This document shows, piece after piece, positions 6,413-10,592 of a stretch of DNA of 10,592 nucleotides. Both the position numbers and the translations under genes were made by a program. Positions within the stretch are counted from its first letter, which is position 1, and every line of letters begins with the position of its first letter. The stretch comes from Treponema sp. UBA4267. GTDB lineage: Bacteria > Spirochaetota > Spirochaetia > Treponematales > Treponemataceae. The notes under the pieces were generated by a model. It did no database searches and had not been told where the DNA came from. It saw only the letters and a program-made list of their open reading frames with translations. The DNA is taken from assembly GCA_002395155.1 (NCBI GenBank), contig DGWD01000010.1, positions 2,360 through 12,951 of the forward strand, written 5' to 3'.

Positions 6413-6475
6413 GCATAACAAAGGTTCGTAGCCGACAGGCAGTCAAGCTGCCTGCGGTACAACCAATTGTTATGC
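6413..6475 (+). repeat. attC site
   Basis: R'' GCATAAC (6413-6419) is the exact reverse complement of R' GTTATGC (6469-6475). The middle is the same as in the site at 3291, with stem CAGGCAG/CTGCCTG and loop TCAAG, and one base differs in the right arm (CCAATTG instead of CCAGTTG). The crossover is between 6469 and 6470. Confidence 0.93.
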
Positions 6476-6478
6476 CCA

Positions 6479-6493
6479 CGCCCCACTGGGGCG
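6479..6493 (+). repeat. Cassette-start hairpin 4
   Basis: CGCCCC-act-GGGGCG, a perfect 6-bp stem three bases after R'. The attC-borne ATG at 6472 opens a 13-codon frame through it that ends at 6513. Confidence 0.65.
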
Positions 6494-6549
6494 GAAAATT
6501 TTTTAGTATTTAAAAATTTCAAAGCATGACATTTCTCAAAAAATAGAAA

Positions 6550-7671
6550 ATGGATTTTGAAGAAATGGAAAAGGAAGAAAACAAGGATTTTCTTACAACT
6601 CAAATAATTACTTACCTTGGAAATAAAAGAAGCTTAATAGGGAAAATAGAAAAAGAAGTTGAAGAAATAGAAAATAAGCTTGGAAAGAAAAAATTAGTTT
6701 GTGCAGATTTATTTTCCGGTTCAGGAATTGTTGCGAGAATGTTAAAAAAGCATTCCTCAAAATTGATTGTAAATGATTTGGAAAATTATTCTTCTCTTAT
6801 TAACAGTTGTTACTTAATAAATAAAAAAGACTATCCTACTGAGATTTGTGCAGAGTTAAGGAAAGAAATTGAAAATCGTTGCACAAAAAGAAAGTATCCT
6901 GGAATAATTGCAGAAAACTACGCACCTCAAGATGACGATAATATTTTGAGAGGCGAAAGAGTTTTTTATACACATGAAAATGCCGTTCTAATCGATACAT
7001 ATCGAAAACTCATTGATGACGTAGTAGAAGAAGAAAATCTAAAAAAATTCTTTCTTGCCCCTTTAGTTACAGAAGCATCAATTCATGTAAATACAAGCGG
7101 TGTTTTCAAAGGTTTCTACAAAGACAAGAATACAGGAATAGGCTGTTTTGGTGCAGCCGGGAAAAATGCTCTTACAAGAATATTTGGAAAAATAGAATTG
7201 AAAGAACCTGTTTTAAGTAATTTCAATTCATCATTAAAAATCTATCAGAAAGATACAGTTGAACTTTCAAAAGAATTAAAAAGTCTTGATATTGCTTATC
7301 TTGATCCGCCATATAATCAGCATCCATATGGTTCAAATTATTTTATGCTTAATCTAATCATAAAAAATAAATTGGATGTAGAAGTAAGTAAAGTAAGCGG
7401 AATCACACAAGACTGGAATCGCTCAGCTTTTAACAAGCCCTACTCAGCATTGAAATCAATGGAGGAAATAATTGCAAACTTGTCGAGCAAGTTCGCAATT
7501 ATTTCATATAACTCTGAAGGTTTCATTAGTTTTAATGAAATGTCAGAAATGTTAAGAAAGTACGGGAAGTTAAAGACTGTAGAAATTACATACAATACAT
7601 TCCGTGGAAGTAGAAATTTAAGAAGCAGAGATATTCATGTTTCAGAATATCTTTTCGTTCTAGAAAAATAG
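6550..7671 (+). CDS. D12-class adenine-N6 DNA methyltransferase of a type II system
   Basis: A 373-aa alpha-class methylase. Motifs in order: YLGNKRSLIGKIE (22-34), SAM-binding ADLFSGSGIVARML (52-65), NDLE (75-78) and catalytic DPPY (252-255) in AYLDPPYNQHPYGSNYF. A long insert between motif I and DPPY (about 80-245) probably holds the target-recognition domain, and SRDIHVSEYLF closes the C-terminus. It is expected to protect the site cut by the EcoRI-like endonuclease encoded nine bases downstream; the sequence recognised cannot be read from this protein. The start could also be ATG 6565; neither has a clear ribosome site, so translation may be poor or from a short leader. From memory, M.EcoRI belongs to a different methylase group, which would make this pairing noteworthy. 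Confidence 0.92.
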   Translation: MDFEEMEKEENKDFLTTQIITYLGNKRSLIGKIEKEVEEIENKLGKKKLVCADLFSGSGIVARMLKKHSSKLIVNDLENYSSLINSCYLINKKDYPTEICAELRKEIENRCTKRKYPGIIAENYAPQDDDNILRGERVFYTHENAVLIDTYRKLIDDVVEEENLKKFFLAPLVTEASIHVNTSGVFKGFYKDKNTGIGCFGAAGKNALTRIFGKIELKEPVLSNFNSSLKIYQKDTVELSKELKSLDIAYLDPPYNQHPYGSNYFMLNLIIKNKLDVEVSKVSGITQDWNRSAFNKPYSALKSMEEIIANLSSKFAIISYNSEGFISFNEMSEMLRKYGKLKTVEITYNTFRGSRNLRSRDIHVSEYLFVLEK

Positions 7672-7680
7672 GAGTTTACT

Positions 7681-8400
7681 ATGAGTCAGCATGACAGTTT
7701 AAGAGAGCGAACAGAACAGCATAAGCCCAAGAATGAAAAATCAAAACAAGATGATAAAGACGTTTATAAATCTATGGCAATGGTCATGGATTATCTAAAA
7801 AATAAAAAAGAATTCGCAACATATTTTAGTTCAGATTGTGATTTGGAATTCTCCCATCAGATAGAAGTAAAGTACATGATGGATTTCATAAAAAGAAAAG
7901 GTGTCCGCAAGGAATTCAATTATGAATTTGCAGACAGAACTATTATTCCAGATGGAGGAATACTCTATCTGGTAAAAAATGGAGAAAAGTTTCCTCTTGT
8001 AATTGCGGAAATAAAACGGCAGGGAACAAATAAAGAACGCCTGCAAGAAGGAAAAGCAAAACAGGCGACAGGAAATGCCATTGAAAGACTTGGAAAAAAT
8101 CTTATTGGGATTCGTACAATGATGAACTATGAAGAAATTACACCCTTTGTCTGTTTTGGCTGGGGGTGTGATTTTGCCTTAGATACAGAAGAAACAGGTA
8201 CAGTTCGTTCAAAAGTAGTAATGATGAATGAATTCTACAATTTAAATCAAATTTATGTATACAAAAAAGAAGGAAATGCAAATGTAAACTCATTTGCCCC
8301 TGTTTCAATGTATTTCAGAGAAGAGCCATGGTCTGTCACAGAAATGTTTGATATAATGAAAGAAATAGCCGAAACTTCAATAAGGTATTATTTGTACTGA
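7681..8400 (+). CDS. EcoRI-family type II restriction endonuclease
   Basis: A 239-aa nuclease with clear EcoRI landmarks. RLTEQHK of EcoRI is echoed as RERTEQHK near residue 8. The catalytic PD-(D/E)XK set is IIPDGG (D91) and IAEIKRQG (E110, K112), almost the same numbering as EcoRI D91/E111/K113. The recognition segment ATGNAIER (129-136) matches AAGNAIER of EcoRI, the extended chain that reads the inner AATT and is shared with MunI. The end, SMYFREEPWSVTEMFDIMKEIAETS, matches the EcoRI C-terminal helix region. Shorter than EcoRI (277 aa), close to MunI-size relatives. So an xAATTx site is likely, GAATTC or a relative; outer bases are not predictable here. AGGAG at 7670-7674 overlaps the methylase stop, giving methylase-then-nuclease order in one operon. 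Confidence 0.92.
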   Translation: MSQHDSLRERTEQHKPKNEKSKQDDKDVYKSMAMVMDYLKNKKEFATYFSSDCDLEFSHQIEVKYMMDFIKRKGVRKEFNYEFADRTIIPDGGILYLVKNGEKFPLVIAEIKRQGTNKERLQEGKAKQATGNAIERLGKNLIGIRTMMNYEEITPFVCFGWGCDFALDTEETGTVRSKVVMMNEFYNLNQIYVYKKEGNANVNSFAPVSMYFREEPWSVTEMFDIMKEIAETSIRYYLY

Positions 8401-8412
8401 AATTGCTTGTAC

Positions 8413-8432
8413 GCGGCAGTCGGTGCTGCCGC
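8413..8432 (+). terminator. Possible terminator after the EcoRI-like gene
   Basis: A 7-bp GC stem, GCGGCAG/CTGCCGC with loop TCGGTG, lies twelve bases after the stop codon. The T-run (8443-8447) follows only after eleven bases, so intrinsic termination would be weak. The stem also resembles the central stems of the attC sites and may be a remnant. Confidence 0.35.
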
Positions 8433-8459
8433 TAAAAGAAATATTTTTGTAGTAACAAG

Positions 8460-8522
8460 GCATAACAAAGGTTCGTAGCCGACAGCGGGTCAAGCCCGCT
8501 GCGGTACAACCAGTTGTTATGG
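8460..8522 (+). repeat. attC site
   Basis: R'' GCATAAC (8460-8466) and R' GTTATGG (8516-8522). The arms equal those at 3291, but the central stem is CAGCGGG/CCCGCTG with loop TCAAG, the same as in the half site at the window start. AACAAGGCATAAC before and over the left box is shared with the site at 6413. Confidence 0.93.
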
Positions 8523-8525
8523 CGA

Positions 8526-8541
8526 CAGGCACACTGGCCTG
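8526..8541 (+). repeat. Cassette-start hairpin 5
   Basis: CAGGC/GCCTG around ACACTG, identical to the hairpin at 2370-2385 and three bases after R'. Read from the attC ATG at 8519 it encodes ATGTLAC, in frame with the downstream gene. Confidence 0.65.
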
Positions 8542-8560
8542 CTTTTTAAGGAAGGAAAAA

Positions 8561-9202
8561 ATGGGAATAGTTTATGTTTTAACAAATGATGCAATGCCAG
8601 GAATTATTAAAATTGGTATTACTGAAGAATCAGTAGAAGCAAGAATTAAAAGTTTAGATAATACGTCTCTTCCACTTCCTTTTAGATTTTATTTTGCAAT
8701 AGAAAGTAAACGATATAAAGAAATTGAAAAACTTGCACATGATACTTTTTCAGCGTTTCGAATTAGAGAAAATCGTGAATTTTTTAAAATGGATCCAGAA
8801 AGAGCTGTTTCTGCTTTAAAAATATCCGGTGAAAAAGAAATAAAAATTGCAAATAAAATGATAGATGATAATGGTACAGAAATTGAAGATAAAATAACTC
8901 CATCAAGAAGAACAGGAAAAAGATTCTCTTTTGCTTCTATAAACATTCCTGTCGGTACTGAATTAACTTTTACTAGAAACGAAGATATAAAATGTACGGT
9001 AATTCCAGATGATAAAGTTGAATATGAAAATAATCAGTATTCTCTTTCTGGTTTAGCAGATAAACTCTTAAGAGAATTAGGATATGATTGGAAATCTGTA
9101 CAAGGATCTAATTTCTTTGAATATAATGGAAAAACATTGTACCAAATAAAGAAAGATTTAGAAGATGAAGAAACTGAAGATTCAGAAGAAGATACAATCT
9201 AA
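8561..9202 (+). CDS. GIY-YIG nuclease-domain protein with RAMA/DUF4357-like C-terminus
   Basis: A 213-aa protein in two parts. Residues 1-85 form a GIY-YIG domain of the T5orf172 type: GIVYVLTN at 2-9, IIKIGIT at 15-21, R29 in ARIKSL, H60 in AHDTF, and the acidic catalytic position E73 in NREFFKM. Residues about 130-200 fit a RAMA/DUF4357-like domain (GTELTFTR, CTVIPDDKVEY, YSLSGLADKLLRELGYDWKSVQG), a module often attached to restriction and methylation enzymes and thought to bind modified DNA. The tail is highly acidic. The likely role is a DNA-cleaving or modification-sensing defence protein, not shown. AAGGAAGG (8548-8555) selects ATG 8561; the in-frame ATG 8519 inside attC would add fourteen residues made of attC edge and hairpin. 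It is the only gene of cassette 5. Confidence 0.9.
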   Translation: MGIVYVLTNDAMPGIIKIGITEESVEARIKSLDNTSLPLPFRFYFAIESKRYKEIEKLAHDTFSAFRIRENREFFKMDPERAVSALKISGEKEIKIANKMIDDNGTEIEDKITPSRRTGKRFSFASINIPVGTELTFTRNEDIKCTVIPDDKVEYENNQYSLSGLADKLLRELGYDWKSVQGSNFFEYNGKTLYQIKKDLEDEETEDSEEDTI

Positions 9203-9208
9203 AGGAAA

Positions 9209-9403
9209 TATTTTTTAATCGAGTCAAGCTCGATTAAAAAATGAAATTTAACTTTAGGGCTAGGCCGAAGAAGCGGTAGAATGCGGCTTTACGCCGCTTG
9301 AAAAAATATAAAAGAAGCATACGCTTCTAAAAAGTTGTACAGAAAATATCATAAAGAAAAAAAAGTATTTATGAAGTCTAATTCTGTATAAGAAATATAA
9401 TTG
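9209..9403 (+). ncRNA. Structured non-coding repeat element, copy B
   Basis: It begins seven bases after the GIY-YIG stop and runs to attC. The lead stem (9211-9223/9229-9241, 13 bp, loop TCAAG) has a sequence unrelated to copy A but is perfectly paired. Then come ACTTTAGGG, the GC-rich switchable part (GCCG/CGGC is possible here against GCG/CGC in copy A), GAAGC-atac-GCTTC, and the nested stems TACAGAA/TTCTGTA and TCATAAA/TTTATGA around the conserved GAAAAAAAAG loop. The closing 26-base block at 9377-9402 equals that of copy A. The lead stem, flanked by A and T runs on its two sides, might also end transcription in either direction. Confidence 0.6.
9396..9401 (+). promoter_or_regulatory. Possible -10 box before attC (copy B)
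   Basis: TATAAT within the conserved 26-base block, two bases before attC. It is the counterpart of the box at 3282-3287 and likewise lacks a good -35. If active it would drive the VOC gene through attC. Confidence 0.3.
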
Positions 9404-9466
9404 CCATAACAAAGGTTCGTAGCCGACAGGCAGTCAAGCTGCCTGCGGTACAACCAGTTGTTATGT
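9404..9466 (+). repeat. attC site
   Basis: R'' CCATAAC (9404-9410) and R' GTTATGT (9460-9466). The core is identical to the site at 3291, including CAGGCAG/CTGCCTG and loop TCAAG. Copy B plus this site form one ~258-base unit that repeats copy A plus its site. Confidence 0.93.
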
Positions 9467-9513
9467 GGACGCCCTCACTGGGGCGCTTCCGAAGGAGTAA
9501 AAAATGCATTTAG
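9463..9513 (+). other. attC-born upstream reading frame overlapping the VOC start
   Basis: The ATG in the R' box opens a 16-codon frame (MWTPSLGRFRRSKKCI) through the cassette-start hairpin, ending in TAG ten bases past the A of the VOC ATG. It lacks its own ribosome site apart from the attC context. If translated, it could couple to or compete with VOC translation. Confidence 0.3.
9470..9485 (+). repeat. Cassette-start hairpin 6
   Basis: CGCCCT-cact-GGGGCG, five Watson-Crick pairs and one T-G pair, three bases after R'. It resembles hairpin 4 with one extra loop base. Confidence 0.65.
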
Positions 9514-9923
9514 ATGGTTTTGGATTATTTGTAGAAGATATGCCAAAAATGATTAGGTTTTACAGAGACATACTTGGTTTTGAGATTAAAGAAGCTGAAA
9601 CCGCTGGAAATGTATATTTAATAAAAGATGATACTCTGTTTATGCTTTATGGCCGAAATAATTTCGAAAAAATGACAAACAGAAAATATGAATATATAAA
9701 GGGCCTAAACGGTCATGGAGAAATTGCTTTATATGTTGATACCTTCGAAGAAGTTGATGAAAAATATAAAGAACTGATGTCCAAAGGTGTTACTTCAGTA
9801 TTAGAACCTTCAACCGAACCTTGGGGACAAAGAACCTGTTATATAGCAGATCCTGAAGGAAACTTAATTGAAATAGGTTCATGGAATAAACCTTTCCGTT
9901 CATGGTCTGATAAAGATATGTAA
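9504..9923 (+). CDS. VOC-family (glyoxalase/bleomycin-resistance fold) protein
   Basis: A 139-aa cytosolic protein with AAGGAG (9492-9497) before its ATG. It shows the two beta-alpha-beta-beta-beta modules of the vicinal-oxygen-chelate fold. The first has GFGLFVEDMPKMIRFYRDILGFEI; the second has GEIALYVDTFEEVDEKYKELMSKGV and ends in YIADPEGNLIEIGSW, the usual closing motif. Possible metal ligands are H2, E73 (or H71) and E123. Members include glyoxalase I, dioxygenases and fosfomycin- or bleomycin-resistance proteins; the substrate cannot be told from sequence. VOC proteins are common integron cargo. It is followed by a shortened copy of the structured repeat rather than by a full element and attC. 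Confidence 0.93.
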   Translation: MHLDGFGLFVEDMPKMIRFYRDILGFEIKEAETAGNVYLIKDDTLFMLYGRNNFEKMTNRKYEYIKGLNGHGEIALYVDTFEEVDEKYKELMSKGVTSVLEPSTEPWGQRTCYIADPEGNLIEIGSWNKPFRSWSDKDM

Positions 9924-9931
9924 TAATGTAT

Positions 9932-10000
9932 ATTTTATCAGCAAGTCAAGCTTGCTGATAAAATGAATTAGACTTTAGGGCACAGCCAAAGAAGCAATTG
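9932..10000 (+). repeat. Truncated structured repeat element, copy C
   Basis: It starts nine bases after the VOC stop with a perfect 13-bp stem (9933-9945/9951-9963) and loop TCAAG, in the same place as in copies A and B. It keeps GACTTTAGGG, then CAGCCAAAGAAGC, and loses similarity after about 9995: the GCTTC hairpin, nested stems and 26-base block are missing. The lead stem may end VOC transcription. Confidence 0.6.
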
Positions 10001-10003
10001 TAT

Positions 10004-10024
10004 GTAACATCCGTTGTGTTAAAT
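10004..10024 (+). repeat. Possible decayed attC right half
   Basis: GTAACATCCGTTGTGTTA resembles GGTACAACCAGTTGTTA of the intact sites with a few changes, and GTTAAAT (10018-10024) fits the R' consensus GTTRRRY. There is no left box, no inner stem and no cassette-start hairpin after it. It may be the scar of a deletion that removed most of element C and attC; chance similarity is possible. Confidence 0.3.
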
Positions 10025-10066
10025 ATATATCTCAAGAATTTTCTAATGTTTTTCTTAAAAATGTAG

Positions 10067-10072
10067 TATAAT
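10067..10072 (+). promoter_or_regulatory. -10 box for the toxin-antitoxin operon
   Basis: Consensus TATAAT lies nineteen bases before the antitoxin ATG, with AGGAGG in between. No good -35 hexamer is placed at 16-18 bases. A promoter of its own is usual for toxin-antitoxin pairs in integrons. Confidence 0.5.
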
Positions 10073-10091
10073 GATTTCAGGAGGTACAAAT

Positions 10092-10289
10092 ATGTCAGAT
10101 ACAGCCTTTGCAGATTTTTCAGAACAAGTGCTTTCTCTTTCGTATGAACAGACCATTATATTGATGGGTAAAATGTTGGAATCATTGAAATCAAAACGAC
10201 CTGCCGAAGATTATACAGAACTAGAAAAAGACATGACAAGAACTTCCATGAATGCAATGTGGGAGGAATTAAAAGATGACACATGGTGA
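10092..10289 (+). CDS. Antitoxin of a MazF/PemK-type toxin-antitoxin pair
   Basis: A 65-aa acidic protein. The N-terminal MSDTAFADFSEQVLSLSYEQTIILMGKML is predicted helical and resembles short antitoxin or addiction-module proteins; the rest (ESLKSKRPAEDYTELEKD and onward) would be a flexible toxin-binding tail. It should neutralise the toxin encoded next and may repress the operon. AGGAGG (10079-10084) selects ATG 10092; the upstream in-frame ATG 10071 is part of the TATAAT box and is rejected. The toxin ATG lies inside this gene with a 14-base overlap, which points to coupled translation. The antitoxin role is assigned mainly by position, size and acidity. Confidence 0.8.
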   Translation: MSDTAFADFSEQVLSLSYEQTIILMGKMLESLKSKRPAEDYTELEKDMTRTSMNAMWEELKDDTW

Positions 10290-10592
10290 AATCTGGCTTA
10301 TTGATTTTGGTGAACCTCTTGGAAGTCTCCCTTCTAAACTTCGTCCCGCTGTAATAATGCAAAATGATCTGCTTGGTATAAAGGATTTAAATACTGCTGT
10401 TGTTATTCCTTTTACTTCAAATCTTGAACGAGCTGATTATGAACCTAATATTCTTTTTAAGAAAGATGAAACCGGACTTTCAAAAGACTCAGTTTCAGTA
10501 ATACATCTTTTAGGCGCAGTAAATAAATTCTGTTTTGAAAGAAAAGTTGGAAAACTTTCAGAAGAGAATTATCAAAAACTTGTCGAAGCAGT
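10276..10592 (+). CDS. MazF/PemK-family toxin (3' end outside window)
   Basis: At least 105 codons, open at the window end. MTHGEIWLIDFGEPLGSLPSKLRPAVIMQND is the standard opening of MazF/PemK toxins (GEIW strand, then the RPAVI strand), followed by TAVVIPFTSNLERADYEPNILF and a SVSVIHLLGAVNKFCFERKVGKL segment with the usual family order. These toxins are ribosome-independent mRNA interferases that cut at short motifs. GGGAGGAAT at 10261-10269 gives a ribosome site inside the antitoxin gene. The pair would stabilise the array end against loss. No attC can be seen beyond it because the window stops. Confidence 0.92.
   Translation, partial: MTHGEIWLIDFGEPLGSLPSKLRPAVIMQNDLLGIKDLNTAVVIPFTSNLERADYEPNILFKKDETGLSKDSVSVIHLLGAVNKFCFERKVGKLSEENYQKLVEA

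Larger units (their letters stand above)
1..10024 (+). mobile_element. Integron gene-cassette array (partial)
   Basis: Six attC-type sites in one orientation separate groups of + strand genes, the layout of an integron array. Taking the crossover as G^TT in each R' box, the cassettes are 29-2360, 2361-3347, 3348-6469, 6470-8516, 8517-9460 and one starting at 9461. No integrase gene or attI is in the window; by convention they would lie to the left. Four of the five complete cassettes carry two or more genes, which is more than the usual single gene per cassette. The right limit is uncertain: the last clear attC ends at 9466, and only a possible remnant is seen near 10004-10024. Confidence 0.88.

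Noticed and set aside
6319..6603. Minus-strand open frame of 94 codons across attC at 6413-6475
   Set aside because: It overlaps the end of one gene, an attC and the start of another, all on the + strand, and no feature supports translation.
8519..8560. Use of the attC ATG as the main start of the GIY-YIG gene
   Set aside because: AAGGAAGG before ATG 8561 is strong, and the domain begins right there. It may still be a minor start, so it is kept as a finding only.
1..10592. CRISPR array made by the recurring ~60-base repeats
   Set aside because: The repeats are 0.9-3.1 kb apart with genes in between, have the R''/R' and inner stem layout of attC, and lack regular short spacers.

Overview
This window is a stretch of a chromosomal-type integron cassette array. 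The DNA is AT-rich (roughly one third GC by eye), and every credible gene lies on the + strand. The array is defined by five complete attC sites (2303-2366, 3291-3353, 6413-6475, 8460-8522, 9404-9466) and the right half of a sixth at 1-34. Each has inverted outer boxes (xCATAAC or GCCTAAC against GTTATGx or GTTAGGC), an inner CCG/CGG stem with one unpaired A, and a variable central stem capped by a pentaloop, usually TCAAG. No integrase gene is visible. The array, gene content and base composition fit a host-associated spirochaete such as Treponema, but that is inference, not proof.

Layout, taking each cassette from the TT of one R' box to the G of the next. Cassette 1 (29-2360): a TM2-domain membrane protein with two zinc-ribbon-like repeats, then a cytosolic protein that looks like a uracil-DNA-glycosylase-fold enzyme. 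Cassette 2 (2361-3347): two small membrane proteins, then a ~200 bp structured non-coding repeat. Cassette 3 (3348-6469): a complete DpnII-type (GATC) restriction-modification operon: Dam-like methylase, DpnII endonuclease, an 80-aa zinc-finger protein and a DpnA-like second methylase. Cassette 4 (6470-8516): a second type II system, a D12-class adenine methylase with an EcoRI-family endonuclease. Cassette 5 (8517-9460): a GIY-YIG protein with a C-terminal RAMA/DUF4357-like domain, then a second copy of the structured repeat. Cassette 6 (from 9461): a VOC/glyoxalase-fold protein followed by a truncated repeat copy and at most a decayed attC. A toxin-antitoxin pair (small antitoxin plus MazF/PemK toxin, cut by the window end) follows with its own promoter.

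The gene set looks like a defence and maintenance island: two restriction systems, a GIY-YIG nuclease and a toxin-antitoxin pair, with uncharacterised membrane cassettes beside them.

The most unusual signals are non-coding. (i) All six cassettes begin with a short hairpin at the same offset after the attC crossover; stems differ but stay paired, and loops resemble CACT. (ii) A ~200 bp element before attC at 3092-3290 and 9209-9403 folds into several hairpins with compensated differences between copies, and ends in a conserved 26-bp block with a TATAAT just before attC. (iii) The lead hairpins of this element carry the same TCAAG-type pentaloop as the attC sites. (iv) attC-borne ATG codons open short reading frames, two of them running in frame into the cassette gene.
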